A DNA stretch of 64,000 nucleotides from Maritimibacter sp. (GTDB lineage Bacteria; Pseudomonadota; Alphaproteobacteria; Rhodobacterales; Rhodobacteraceae): the NCBI GenBank assembly GCA_002701395.1, contig NZVC01000058.1, positions 1 through 64,000 on the forward strand. The letters are read 5' to 3'. The notes beneath the pieces are model-generated. The model was not told the origin of the DNA, did not search any database, and saw only the letters and a program-made list of their open reading frames with translations. Shown here one piece after another: positions 7,927 through 16,415 of the stretch; within the stretch, counting starts at the first letter, position 1; the number at the start of each line of letters is the position of its first letter. The translations under genes and the position numbers were made by a program.

Positions 7927-9567
7927 TTAGGCGTCGGCCCCGGCGGCGGACAGCTTTTCGAACAGGCGCGCGACCGCTTCCGCCCCCGGGTCCACGTATC
8001 CGCGCAGCTGATCCGGATTGACGTAAGCCGCGCGCCCCGCCTTTGCCCTCAGCATCTCTGCCGTGCGGTCGGCCCCCTCTCGGGCGGCCACGGCGGCGGC
8101 GGCAATGTCACCGTCTGCCAAATGCTGCAACGCGGGGTGCAGCGCATCGACCATCGTGCGATCGCCCAGCTCCGCGCCGCCGACCTGTTGCATACGCTCC
8201 AGCCCGGCCTTCAGCGCCTCGCGGATCGGCATACCGCTCGACGCGGCATCGCCGGCGGCGGCGAAGAAGATCGCCAACAGCACACCGGACGACCCGCCCA
8301 TCGTTTGGCTAAGCTCTTGCCCGATGGCCCGATAAAGCTGCGTGTGGTCGGCCAGCGGCAGATCGTCCATCGCGTGCACCAGCGCGCGCGCGGCGGTGGC
8401 CAGCGTGGTGCCGGTGTCGCCGTCGCCGGTGCGCGCGTCCAGCGCGTTCAGGTCGGCTTCGCAGGCGATCAGGATCTCGCAGCAGCGGGTCAGGAAGGCG
8501 CGGGTCGCGGGGTGGTCCGACGGCAGCGGCTTGATCGGGCGCAGGCCGTCCGGCAGGTCGCGGATCTCGACCGGCGTCAGGGCGCGTACGCCCGGCCAAG
8601 CGGTCACCGGCGTCTCGGCCTGCAAGGCCGCCAGCTCTTCCGCGTCAGCGGGGAAGACCGAAACCGAAAAGCCGCGCATTTCCAGCGAGGTCATCATCGC
8701 CGCCGGGCCGATCACGAATTTCAGCCGGTCGGCGATGGCCGAGTTGGCAAGTTCATAGGCCAGTACCTGCATCTCCAGCACCGAGGCGCCGCCGAGGTTG
8801 TTCAGCAGCGCGACATGCGGGACGCCGTCGGGCATGTGTCCCGACAGCTTGTCCGCCACCATGCCGACGGCGGTGCGGGCATCGATATAGTCGACCTGCT
8901 CGACCCCGGCCTCGCCGTGGATGCCCAGCCCCAGTTCGGCTTTTCCGGGCGGGATGCGGTCCTCTTTCGGGACGCCGGGCACCATGCAGGTGTCCAGCGA
9001 CATGCCAATGGACCGAACCCGGCGGATCACGTTCTCGGCGGCTGCCGCCACCGTGGCAAGGTCGGCGCCCCCCTCGGCCAGCGCGCCCGCGATCTTGTGG
9101 ACCAGCAGCGTGCCCGCCACGCCCCGCGCCTGCGGCAGGTCGGGCAACGCCACGTCGTCGTCCACGATCACCATGCTGACGTTCAGCCCGAAGGCCCGCG
9201 CACGTTCCGCCGCAAGGCCAAAGTTCAGCCGGTCGCCGGTATAATTCTTGACGATCAGCAGGCAGCCCGCCGGTCCCGTCACGGCGAGGATGCCCGCCAG
9301 CACCGCATCGACCGACGGCGAGGCGAAGACGTCGCCGCAGATCGCGGCGGTCAGCATCCCCTGCCCAAGGAACCCCGCGTGGGACGGTTCGTGACCGGAC
9401 CCGCCGCCCGACACCAGCGCGACCTTCGAGCGGTCCCAGTCGGTGCGCACCACGGCGCGGATGTGGGGGTAACCGTCCAGCCGGGCCAGCCGTCCACCGG
9501 AACACGCGATCAGACCGTCCACGGCTTCGTTAACGATGTCTTCCTTGCTGTTCATGAATAGGGTCAT
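7927..9567 (-). CDS. Dihydroxyacetone kinase, fused DhaK-DhaL, ATP-dependent
   Basis: 546 residues. It phosphorylates dihydroxyacetone to DHAP with ATP. The DhaK part (about 5-335) shows GGGSGHEPSHAG at 54-65 and the histidine that binds substrate covalently, His217 (LGLGIHGE). The DhaL part (about 355-546) shows the Mg-ATP aspartates at 377, 382 and 384 (ALDARTGDGDTGTT) and GGSSG. A single chain with both halves is the ATP-using type, not the PTS-dependent DhaKLM. Start at 9567 (AAGGAGACGACG before ATG) rather than 9582. It is the last gene of the ABC-importer operon, 11 bases after the ATPase stop, so the imported compound probably enters metabolism as dihydroxyacetone. Confidence 0.92.
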   Translation of the reverse strand: MTLFMNSKEDIVNEAVDGLIACSGGRLARLDGYPHIRAVVRTDWDRSKVALVSGGGSGHEPSHAGFLGQGMLTAAICGDVFASPSVDAVLAGILAVTGPAGCLLIVKNYTGDRLNFGLAAERARAFGLNVSMVIVDDDVALPDLPQARGVAGTLLVHKIAGALAEGGADLATVAAAAENVIRRVRSIGMSLDTCMVPGVPKEDRIPPGKAELGLGIHGEAGVEQVDYIDARTAVGMVADKLSGHMPDGVPHVALLNNLGGASVLEMQVLAYELANSAIADRLKFVIGPAAMMTSLEMRGFSVSVFPADAEELAALQAETPVTAWPGVRALTPVEIRDLPDGLRPIKPLPSDHPATRAFLTRCCEILIACEADLNALDARTGDGDTGTTLATAARALVHAMDDLPLADHTQLYRAIGQELSQTMGGSSGVLLAIFFAAAGDAASSGMPIREALKAGLERMQQVGGAELGDRTMVDALHPALQHLADGDIAAAAVAAREGADRTAEMLRAKAGRAAYVNPDQLRGYVDPGAEAVARLFEKLSAAGADA

Positions 9568-9578
9568 CGTCGTCTCCT

Positions 9579-10574
9579 TCAAAGGGCACGGGCGCCGTCG
9601 GCGTCGAAGTAATAGGGGTTCCGGGGGCTGATCTTCAAAGTCTGGCCCGCCTGCAGTTCGGTGTGCGGGTCGGTCACCGTCACCAGATCCTGGTTGCGGA
9701 ACCTCAGATGCAGACGGGTCTGATCGCCCAGCCGCTCGACGCGCACGACCTCGCTGTCCTGTCCTTCACCTTGGCGGATCTGTTCCGGTCGCAGGCCGAT
9801 CCAGCGGGCGCCCGGCGGCGCGGTGCCGAACAGGTCGGCGGGCAGGATGTTGATGCGCGGCAGACCCAGCCGGCTGGCGGCATAGATGCTGACCGGGGCC
9901 TCATAGACCTCGCGCGGGGTGCCGAACTGAACCAACCGGCCTTGTTCCAGCACGCCGACATGGGTGGCCATTGTCATCGCCTCGATCTGGTCGTGGGTCA
10001 CGTACAGAAAGGTCGCCCTCGCCTCGGACTGGATCGCTTTCAGTTCGACCCGCAGGTCGGCGCGCAGCTTGGCATCCAGCGAACTGAGCGGTTCGTCCAT
10101 CAGATACGCTGCCGGGTCGCGCACCAGCGCCCGCCCGATGGACACGCGCTGCATCTCGCCGCCCGACAGCGCGGTCGCCTTGTTGTCCAGCTTGTGCGAG
10201 ATCTGAAGCATCTCGGCGACGCGCCCCACCTTGCGCGCAATCTCGTCGGCGGGGGTGCTGAGAAGGGGCGATTTCAGCGGGAAGGCAAGGTTCTCGCGGA
10301 CGGTCATGTGCGGGTACAGCGAGTATTGCTGGAACACCATCGCCACGTTGCGCTGAGCGGGCGTAAGGTTGGTCACGTCGCGCCCGCCGATCGAGATTTC
10401 GCCACCGTCCGGCGCATCAAGCCCCGAGATCAGCCGCAGCGTCGTGGTCTTGCCGGCGCCGGTCGGGCCAAGAAGCACGACGAACGCGCCGTCCGGCACC
10501 GTCATCGACACACCGTCCAGCGCCAGCGTCTCGCCAAAGCGCCGCGTGATGTTGCGCAGGGTGACTTCAGCCAT
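9579..10574 (-). CDS. ABC importer ATPase (carbohydrate type), second of two
   Basis: 331 residues. Walker A GPTGAGKT at 36-43, Q-loop QQYSLYPH, signature LSGGEMQR, Walker B YLMDEPLSSLD, H-loop YVTHDQ, then a TOBE/OB regulatory tail (about 240-331, IGLRPEQIR). The family is the CUT1/MalK group powering sugar or polyol uptake. It overlaps the preceding ATPase gene by 8 bases. Two different ATPases in one operon suggest a heterodimeric motor, as in the rhizobial glycerol importer GlpST. Confidence 0.9.
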   Translation of the reverse strand: MAEVTLRNITRRFGETLALDGVSMTVPDGAFVVLLGPTGAGKTTTLRLISGLDAPDGGEISIGGRDVTNLTPAQRNVAMVFQQYSLYPHMTVRENLAFPLKSPLLSTPADEIARKVGRVAEMLQISHKLDNKATALSGGEMQRVSIGRALVRDPAAYLMDEPLSSLDAKLRADLRVELKAIQSEARATFLYVTHDQIEAMTMATHVGVLEQGRLVQFGTPREVYEAPVSIYAASRLGLPRINILPADLFGTAPPGARWIGLRPEQIRQGEGQDSEVVRVERLGDQTRLHLRFRNQDLVTVTDPHTELQAGQTLKISPRNPYYFDADGARAL

Positions 10575-11664
10575 GGAACAGCACTCCTTCGTTTCCGGCG
10601 GACCGAAGCGCGCGCGAGGTGTCCGCGTCGAACAGGCTGATCATGCGGGCGTCGAACCGAAGGCCGGTCGTTTCCCCCTCGGTCACCCGCTGATGCGACG
10701 GGACGCGCGCCTTGACCTCGCCGTGATCCGTCAGAAGCGTGACGATCTGGGTGGTGCCCAGATATTCCGTCGCCACCACCTTGGCGCGCAGCGGCGCGTC
10801 GGCCTCTAGATGGATGTGCTCGGGCCGGACGCCCAGCACGATACGGCCCTGCGCCCCCTCTCGCATCACGGGCACCTCGAAGGCCGTGCCGCCAAGAACC
10901 TGCGCGCCGGTGCCCTGTTCGACCGTGCCGTCGAATTCCAGCTTGTTCATCGGCGGAGAGCCAAGGAACCCCGCTACGAACAGCGTCGCGGGCCAGTCGT
11001 ACAGGTCCTGCGGCACGCCGAACTGCTCGACCACGCCGTGGTTCATCACGACGATCTTGTCCCCCATCTGCATCGCTTCCAGCTGGTCGTGGGTCACGTA
11101 AACGGTCGTCGCCCCCATCCGGTCGTGCAGCGCACGCAACTCTTCCGCCATATGTTCGCGGAACTCGGCGTCCAAGGCGCCCAGCGGTTCGTCCATGAAG
11201 AACGCCTTCGGTTCGCGCACGATCGCGCGGCCCAGCGCGACCCGCTGCCGGTCACCGCCGGACAGCCCGCCGACCGGCTTGTCGAGAAGGTCGGTGATCC
11301 CCAGCAGGCGGGCGATGTCTTCGACCTTTTCGCGGGTCTTCGCGCGCGACACGCCTTGGCTGCGCAGCGGATAGCCGATGTTGGCGCGGACGTTCATGTG
11401 CGGATACAAGGCGAACATCTGGAACACGAAGGCGATGTCGCGCTGGCTGGCGCGGCGGCCACCGACCTCTTGCCCGTCGATGTAGATCTCGCCACTGGTC
11501 GGCAGTTCCAGCCCCGCCATCATCCGCAGCGTCGTCGTCTTGCCGCAGCCCGACGGCCCCAGCAGCATGAAGAACTCGCCATCCTCGATGGTAAAGGTCG
11601 AGGACTGCACGGCGGTGAACTCGCCGAAGTCCTTGCGCAGGTTGTCGATCCGGATCTGGGCCAT
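10567..11664 (-). CDS. ABC importer ATPase (carbohydrate type), first of two
   Basis: 365 residues. Walker A GPSGCGKT at 36-43, Q-loop FQMFALYPH, signature LSGGDRQRVALGRA (Asp-Arg where Gln-Gln is usual), Walker B FFMDEPLGALD, H-loop YVTHDQ, and a TOBE tail (LGVRPEHIHLEAD). Start at 11664, 2 bases after the stop of the small membrane protein and giving the usual MAQIRIDNLRKDFG opening; longer in-frame starts read back through that gene. It pairs with the ATPase that follows. Confidence 0.9.
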   Translation of the reverse strand: MAQIRIDNLRKDFGEFTAVQSSTFTIEDGEFFMLLGPSGCGKTTTLRMMAGLELPTSGEIYIDGQEVGGRRASQRDIAFVFQMFALYPHMNVRANIGYPLRSQGVSRAKTREKVEDIARLLGITDLLDKPVGGLSGGDRQRVALGRAIVREPKAFFMDEPLGALDAEFREHMAEELRALHDRMGATTVYVTHDQLEAMQMGDKIVVMNHGVVEQFGVPQDLYDWPATLFVAGFLGSPPMNKLEFDGTVEQGTGAQVLGGTAFEVPVMREGAQGRIVLGVRPEHIHLEADAPLRAKVVATEYLGTTQIVTLLTDHGEVKARVPSHQRVTEGETTGLRFDARMISLFDADTSRALRSAGNEGVLFHG

Positions 11665-11666
11665 GC

Positions 11667-11864
11667 TTACTCCGGGAAGTGGCTGACGATCAGGAACATG
11701 ACGGTCCCGGCCAGCGTGACGATGAAGGAATAGGTGAAGGCGACCATCAAGAAGGGCTGCATCATCATCACGACGCCCAGCCCGATGAGGATCGAGGCCG
11801 CCATCTCCCACGGGCCGCGCCGAAACAGGCGGGGGGTGGTACGATCTTGGTCAGGGGTGCTCAT
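11667..11864 (-). CDS. Small two-helix membrane protein in the ABC operon
   Basis: 65 residues: a charged N-terminus (about 20 residues), then two hydrophobic segments at about 22-43 and 46-61 with a methionine cluster (VVMMMQPFLMVAF). The start overlaps the upstream permease stop (ATGA) and its stop sits 2 bases before the first ATPase, so it is translated with the transporter. I know no function. The position matches small membrane proteins seen in some polyol importer operons, but the sequence is not the DUF2160 type of the glycerol operon. It could be an assembly or stability subunit of the permease complex. Confidence 0.75.
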   Translation of the reverse strand: MSTPDQDRTTPRLFRRGPWEMAASILIGLGVVMMMQPFLMVAFTYSFIVTLAGTVMFLIVSHFPE

Positions 11865-12799
11865 TTGCGGACCGCTCCGAAGGTGATGCCCCGCAGCAGG
11901 TGCTTGCGCAGCAGGATGGTGAAGACGACGACCGGCAGCAGGAAAATCGTGGCGCCGGCGGCGACCGCGGGCCAGTCCTGCCCGCCCACGCCAATGATCG
12001 TCGGGATGAAGGGCGGCGCGGTCTGGGCTGTGCCAGAGGTCAGCAGCACGGCGAAGGCGTATTCGTTCCACGCGAAGATCAGGCAGAAGATCGCGGTCGA
12101 CGCGATCCCGGTGGCCGCCTGCGGCAGCACCACCTTGTAGAACGCCTGAAACCGCGTGTAGCCGTCGATCAGCGCGGCTTCTTCGTATTCGCGCGGGATC
12201 TCGTCGATGAAGCCCTTCAGCAGCCACACCGCCAGCGACAGGTTCACCGCCGTGTACAGCATGATCATGCCCGCGTGGGTGTCGCTGAGGCCCAGCGCCC
12301 GGAACATCAGGAAGATCGGGATCGCCACCGCGATGGGCGGCATCATCCGGGTCGACAGGATGAAGAACATCAGATCGTCCTTCAGCGGAACCCGGAAGCG
12401 CGAGAAGGCATAGGCCGCCAGCGTGCCAAGGAAGACCGACAGGAAGGTCGACACGAAGCCAATGATGACCGAGTTCATGAAACGCGCGCCAAACCGCGAC
12501 GGCCCCGCGATCACCATGTCGTACTTGCGCACGATTTCCTCGTACCACGTCTGCGGCGGGTTGGCGGCAAGGAACTCGGCCGTCTGCCGGGTGCGCGTGG
12601 TGAACAGGTTGACGTAACCTTCCAGCGTCGGCTCGAAGATCACCTTGGGCGGATAGGCGATGGCGTCCGACGGCGATTTGAAGCCGGTGGCGATGATCCA
12701 CAGAAGCGGCAGAAGCGTGATGACGGCGTAGGCCACAACCAGCGTTCCGGCGACCCACTTCTGCGTGCGGGACGCTGCGATGACGGAAAAGTCGCTCAT
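11861..12799 (-). CDS. ABC importer permease, MalG-like
   Basis: 312 residues, six predicted membrane segments, the first at about 16-38. The EAA loop that docks on the ATPase is visible as EYEEAALIDGYTRFQAFYKVVLP. Start at 12799, overlapping the stop of the preceding permease by ATGA; the longer frame start at 12901 lies inside that gene. MalG-type subunits form the inner-membrane channel with a MalF-type partner. Confidence 0.9.
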   Translation of the reverse strand: MSDFSVIAASRTQKWVAGTLVVAYAVITLLPLLWIIATGFKSPSDAIAYPPKVIFEPTLEGYVNLFTTRTRQTAEFLAANPPQTWYEEIVRKYDMVIAGPSRFGARFMNSVIIGFVSTFLSVFLGTLAAYAFSRFRVPLKDDLMFFILSTRMMPPIAVAIPIFLMFRALGLSDTHAGMIMLYTAVNLSLAVWLLKGFIDEIPREYEEAALIDGYTRFQAFYKVVLPQAATGIASTAIFCLIFAWNEYAFAVLLTSGTAQTAPPFIPTIIGVGGQDWPAVAAGATIFLLPVVVFTILLRKHLLRGITFGAVRK

Positions 12800-13743
12800 C
12801 TCTCTTTGACCTTGTTCAGCGCCTTCACGTAGATCGAGGCCAGCCCGAACACCGTGACGAACAGGATGATCGCGTAGGCGGACGCATAGCCCGTGCGCCA
12901 TTTCTCGAACGCTTCACGCTTGAGGTTGATGGACGTCAGTTCCGTGGTCGATCCCGGCCCGCCCCCGGTCAGTTGCACCACAAGGTCGAACATCTTGAAG
13001 TTCTCGATCCCCCGGAACAGCACCGCCAGCATCAGAAACGGCAGCACCATCGGCACGGTGATCGTCCAGAATTGCCGCCACGGCGACGCCCGGTCGCATT
13101 CCGCGGCTTCGTAGATCGATGTCGGGATCGACCTCAGACCGGCAAGACAGATCAGCATGACAAAGGGCATCCACATCCACGTGTCGACGATGACAATGGC
13201 CCAAGGCGCAAGCGAGACCTCTCCGATCATCGAAAAGCTTGACGGATCGGTGCCCGAGACGAAGCCAACCACGTAATTGAACAGCCCGATTTGCGGCTGG
13301 TACAGGAATGTCCAGAAGTTCCCCACCACCGCCGGCGACAGCATCATCGGAAGCACGATGATCGTGGTCCAGAAATTGTCGCCGCGGAATTTCTTATTGA
13401 TCAGCCACGCCAGCGCAAAGCCGATCAGTACTTGCAAGGCGATGGTCCAGAACAGGAAATGCGCCGTCGCCTGCATCGTCTGCCAGATATCCTCGTCCGT
13501 CAGGATGCGCTGATAGTTGCGCAGGCCGACCCATTCGACTTCGGCGTTCGGACGGTTGACGCGGTAGTTGGTGAAACTCAGCCGGATCGTCCAGATCAGC
13601 GGGAAGATGTTGACCGCCAGCAGCAGGAAGATCGTCGGCGCAACGAAGATCCATGCGATGGCCCGGTCCGACAACCCCCGTACCCTGCGGGCAAGTTTCG
13701 GCGGCGTGGCCGCGGCGGCCCGCTCGATTGCACTGTTGGACAT
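12796..13743 (-). CDS. ABC importer permease, MalF-like
   Basis: 315 residues. A cytosolic N-terminal tail of about 30 residues is followed by six membrane segments starting at RAIAWIFVAPTIFLLLAV. The EAA loop reads IYEAAECDRASPWRQFWTITVP. Start at 13743 gives MSNSAIERA; upstream in-frame ATGs read into the spacer hairpins and the binding-protein gene. It is coupled to the MalG-like gene by a 4-base overlap. Confidence 0.9.
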   Translation of the reverse strand: MSNSAIERAAAATPPKLARRVRGLSDRAIAWIFVAPTIFLLLAVNIFPLIWTIRLSFTNYRVNRPNAEVEWVGLRNYQRILTDEDIWQTMQATAHFLFWTIALQVLIGFALAWLINKKFRGDNFWTTIIVLPMMLSPAVVGNFWTFLYQPQIGLFNYVVGFVSGTDPSSFSMIGEVSLAPWAIVIVDTWMWMPFVMLICLAGLRSIPTSIYEAAECDRASPWRQFWTITVPMVLPFLMLAVLFRGIENFKMFDLVVQLTGGGPGSTTELTSINLKREAFEKWRTGYASAYAIILFVTVFGLASIYVKALNKVKER

Positions 13744-13770
13744 GGTGCCTCGCACGTACGTTTTTGGTGG

Positions 13771-13840
13771 GTGCGGAGCGGCAGGGAGATCGACCGCTCC
13801 GCACGAGCGTCGGGGCCTGCGCCGGACGGATCCGGCGCAG
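13771..13840 (-). promoter_or_regulatory. Two tandem intercistronic stem-loops between binding protein and permease
   Basis: Perfect stems at 13817-13826/13831-13840 (10 bp, 4-nt loop) and 13771-13781/13794-13804 (11 bp, 12-nt loop) fill the 103-base spacer. No T-tract follows. Such structures after a binding-protein gene usually protect its mRNA from 3' decay or attenuate read-through, giving far more binding protein than permease. That role is inferred from known importer operons. Confidence 0.6.
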
Positions 13841-13846
13841 CCGCCG

Positions 13847-15166
13847 TCAAAGCTTGCCGTCGTCCTCGAAGACCTCGGTCCAGTCCTCGACCAGCCCGTC
13901 CAGCGCCTCTTGCGCGGTGCCGTTGCCGGCGATGACGAAGTCATGCACCCGGTCCTGCATCGACAGAAGAAGCGAGGCATAGGAAGGCTCGGCCCAGAAG
14001 TCTTTCACGATGGCCATCGAGTCGAGGAAGGTCTGTGCATAGGGCTGGCTGGTGGCGAAGTCCGGGTCTTCGACCACGGCCTTCAGCGCGGAATAGCCGC
14101 CCAGTTCCCACCACTTGGCCTGAATCTCGGGCTGCGCGAACCACTTGATGTATTCCAGCGCCGCATCCTGGCTGTCGGAGTAGGACACGACAGAGATCCC
14201 CTGCCCGCCCAGCTGCGCGAAGTGACCGCCCGGGCCTGCGGGGTTCGGGAAATAGCCCGACTTGCCGCCACCGACGTTCGGGTCGGCCTCGACCCCCGGC
14301 CAGATGAAGGCGAAGTTCATCTGCAACGCGACCTGCCCGGATTTGTAGGCGTCGATGTTCTCGGACATGTACCAGTCCGACGACCCCGGCGGGGTGCAGC
14401 AGTCGTATAGCTCTTTGTAGAACTCCAGCCCCTCGGCCACTTCGGGCGCGTTGACGACGCCGTCCAGCTTGTAGGGCTCGTCGTCGGTGCCATAGGTCAG
14501 GCCGTAGTTGTACAGCGCGTTGGTGACACCCATCGTGATGCCTTCCGACCCACGCTCGGTGTAGATTGCAGCACCGTAGACGGTCTTGCCGTCGATCTCG
14601 CGGCCCTGGAAGAACTCCGCAATGTCTTTCAGTTCAGCCAGCGTTTCGGGCAGGCCAAGATCGCGGCCGTATGTCTCGCTGAACTCGGCCTGAAGCTCGG
14701 GCATCTCGAACCAGTCCTTGCGATAGGTCCAGCCGACCACATCGCCGAAGGCCGGCAGCGCCCAGTAGTTCGGGGTGCCCTTGGGCCATTCGGAATAGCC
14801 CGTCACCGTGGCGGGGATGAAATCGTCCATCGTGATCCCTTCGGCTTCGAAGAAATCGTTCAGCTTGATGTAATGGCCGCTTTCGGCAGATCCGCCGATC
14901 CACTGGCTGTCGCCGATCATCAGGTCGCACAGCTGGCCGCCCGAGTTCAGTTCGTTCAGCATCCGGTCCGCGAAGTTGGGCCAGGGCACGAATTCGAACG
15001 ACATGGTGTGGCCGGACTGGGCCTCGAAATCCTTGGACAGTTCAATAAGGGCGTTGGCCGGGTCCCACGCCGCCCAGCACAGCGTCAGGTCGTCGGCGCT
15101 GGCCGCATGGGCCCCGGCGAAAAGCGCCCCGGCCGCCGCGGACATCAATGCAATGCGCGTCTTCAT
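13847..15166 (-). CDS. ABC importer substrate-binding protein (family 1)
   Basis: 439 residues with a signal peptide (about 1-24, ending AHAASA) for export to the periplasm. The mature protein has the family 1 layout: LTLCWAAWDPANALIELSKD, a tryptophan-rich ligand region (WTYRKDWF, WYMSENIDAYKSGQVALQMN) and FAFIWPGVE. The protein gives no clear substrate; context (DHA kinase) points to dihydroxyacetone, glycerol or a larger polyol or sugar that yields it. Start at 15166 (GGGGAGGAG upstream), since the longer frame reads through the operators. First gene of the operon, divergent from the LacI gene. Confidence 0.9.
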   Translation of the reverse strand: MKTRIALMSAAAGALFAGAHAASADDLTLCWAAWDPANALIELSKDFEAQSGHTMSFEFVPWPNFADRMLNELNSGGQLCDLMIGDSQWIGGSAESGHYIKLNDFFEAEGITMDDFIPATVTGYSEWPKGTPNYWALPAFGDVVGWTYRKDWFEMPELQAEFSETYGRDLGLPETLAELKDIAEFFQGREIDGKTVYGAAIYTERGSEGITMGVTNALYNYGLTYGTDDEPYKLDGVVNAPEVAEGLEFYKELYDCCTPPGSSDWYMSENIDAYKSGQVALQMNFAFIWPGVEADPNVGGGKSGYFPNPAGPGGHFAQLGGQGISVVSYSDSQDAALEYIKWFAQPEIQAKWWELGGYSALKAVVEDPDFATSQPYAQTFLDSMAIVKDFWAEPSYASLLLSMQDRVHDFVIAGNGTAQEALDGLVEDWTEVFEDDGKL

Positions 15167-15233
15167 CTGAATCTCCTCCCCATGTTCGGTCACTGCCTCC
15201 CTGCAGCGACTCGCTTGGTGAAACAAAGCTAAC

Positions 15234-15249
15234 TGAGGTACGTGCCTCA
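15234..15249. promoter_or_regulatory. LacI-type operator copy 1
   Basis: TGAGGTACGTGCCTCA, a near-perfect 16-bp palindrome (TGAGG arms around ACGT, one mismatched pair). On the operon strand it lies just downstream of the proposed -10 element. An identical copy lies 30 bp away. Confidence 0.75.
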
Positions 15250-15252
15250 GAG

Positions 15253-15280
15253 CAATTATTTTCTGAGGTACGTGCCTCAA
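15253..15280 (-). promoter_or_regulatory. Candidate promoter of the importer operon
   Basis: Reading leftwards: TTGAGG (15280-15275), 16-nt spacer, TAATTG (15258-15253). The -35 and spacer overlap operator copy 2 and the -10 abuts copy 1, so a bound LacI dimer pair would block RNA polymerase. The match to consensus is moderate. Confidence 0.4.
15264..15279. promoter_or_regulatory. LacI-type operator copy 2
   Basis: Identical to copy 1 (TGAGGTACGTGCCTCA), centre-to-centre 30 bp, about three helical turns, so two dimers would sit on the same DNA face. It lies 77 bases before the LacI-family start and 97 bases before the binding-protein start. Confidence 0.75.
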
Positions 15281-15356
15281 AGGATTTGCATTCTGGCCGG
15301 AAAATTCGGATTAAGACGGAAGAGACCGCTGGCTTCACGCCCAGCATGGAGAGAAA

Positions 15357-16415
15357 ATGCGCCCTACTACCAAAGACTTGGCCAAAGCCGCAGGCGTCAG
15401 CCTTGCCACGGTCGACCGGGTCTTGAACCGCCGCCCGGGCGTGCGTAAGGAAACCGTCGACGCGGTGACGGCGGCAATCGAAGAGATCGGATTCGAGCGC
15501 AACATATCTGCCGCGAACCTTGCCCGAAGCCGCCGCTACAGGTTCGAATTCCTGCTTCCGACGGCGGGCGATCAGTTCCTCGAAACCCTCGCCTCCCGCA
15601 TCGAAGAAGCACGCATTGCCTTCGCCGCCGAGCACACCGAGGTCCGGTTCCGCCGGGTGCTTAGCGACGACCCGCACCAGATCGCGGCAGAACTGGCCCG
15701 TCTTGGTCCGGACGAGGTGGACGGGATCGCGATCATGGCTCCCGAGGCACCGCAGGTCCGGGACGCGACGCACCGCCTGTACGAACGGGGCGTGAAGGTG
15801 GTGCAGTTCGTGGCGGGCCAGCTTGGCGGACCCGAGGTCGACTTCGTCGGCGTCGACAACAACGCCGCCGGGGCCACCGCCGGGCGACTGATGGGCAAGT
15901 TCTGCGGCGGCCGCCCCGGCCGCGTGCTGGTGATCGCCGACACGATGAACGCGCGCGACAATGTCGAGCGGCGGCAGGGCTTCGACCGAATCCTGACGAC
16001 GGACTACCCGGACCTATCCGCGCTCCCGTCACTGGAAACGCATGGCGACCCCGCCCGCACACGCCGGATCGTTGCCAACCTGTTCGAGAATTTCCGCGAT
16101 ATCGCAGGTGTTTACGTCCTAAGCTCGGAGACGCGCGTCGCGCTAGAGGCGGTGTCCGCCGTAACCGATTTGCGCCGGACGCAGGTGATCGCGCACGAGC
16201 GGACCGCGTTCAACATCGCCGGTCTTCGCAGCGGCGAACTGGACGCGGTGATCGCGCAGAACCCGGGCCATCTGGTGCGCAGCGCCATCCGGGTCCTGCG
16301 GGCGCGTTGCGACGGGCGCAAGCCCATCGCGTCACAAGAGGAAATCCGTATCGAAATCCTGATCCGCGAGAACCTTGGCCACGAGGACCCGGACCATAGC
16401 GTCGCGCGGGACTAG
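15357..16415 (+). CDS. LacI-family transcriptional regulator
   Basis: 352 residues. The N-terminal helix-turn-helix and hinge helix occupy 1-60 (TTKDLAKAAGVSLATVDRVL), followed by a periplasmic-binding-protein-like ligand domain (about 62-330: FLLPTAGDQF, VDFVGVDNNAAGATAGRLM, VYVLSSET). It should repress the divergent importer/DHA-kinase operon and perhaps itself through the two operators in the 190-base spacer, releasing them when it binds an imported sugar or polyol. GGAGAG lies 5 nt before the ATG. Confidence 0.92.
   Translation: MRPTTKDLAKAAGVSLATVDRVLNRRPGVRKETVDAVTAAIEEIGFERNISAANLARSRRYRFEFLLPTAGDQFLETLASRIEEARIAFAAEHTEVRFRRVLSDDPHQIAAELARLGPDEVDGIAIMAPEAPQVRDATHRLYERGVKVVQFVAGQLGGPEVDFVGVDNNAAGATAGRLMGKFCGGRPGRVLVIADTMNARDNVERRQGFDRILTTDYPDLSALPSLETHGDPARTRRIVANLFENFRDIAGVYVLSSETRVALEAVSAVTDLRRTQVIAHERTAFNIAGLRSGELDAVIAQNPGHLVRSAIRVLRARCDGRKPIASQEEIRIEILIRENLGHEDPDHSVARD

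Noticed and set aside
7615-9561. 648-codon open frame on the plus strand opposite the dihydroxyacetone kinase
   Set aside because: It is the antisense shadow of a high-GC gene: composition is Arg/Gly/His-rich, there is no family motif, and the opposite strand encodes an unmistakable DhaK-DhaL.
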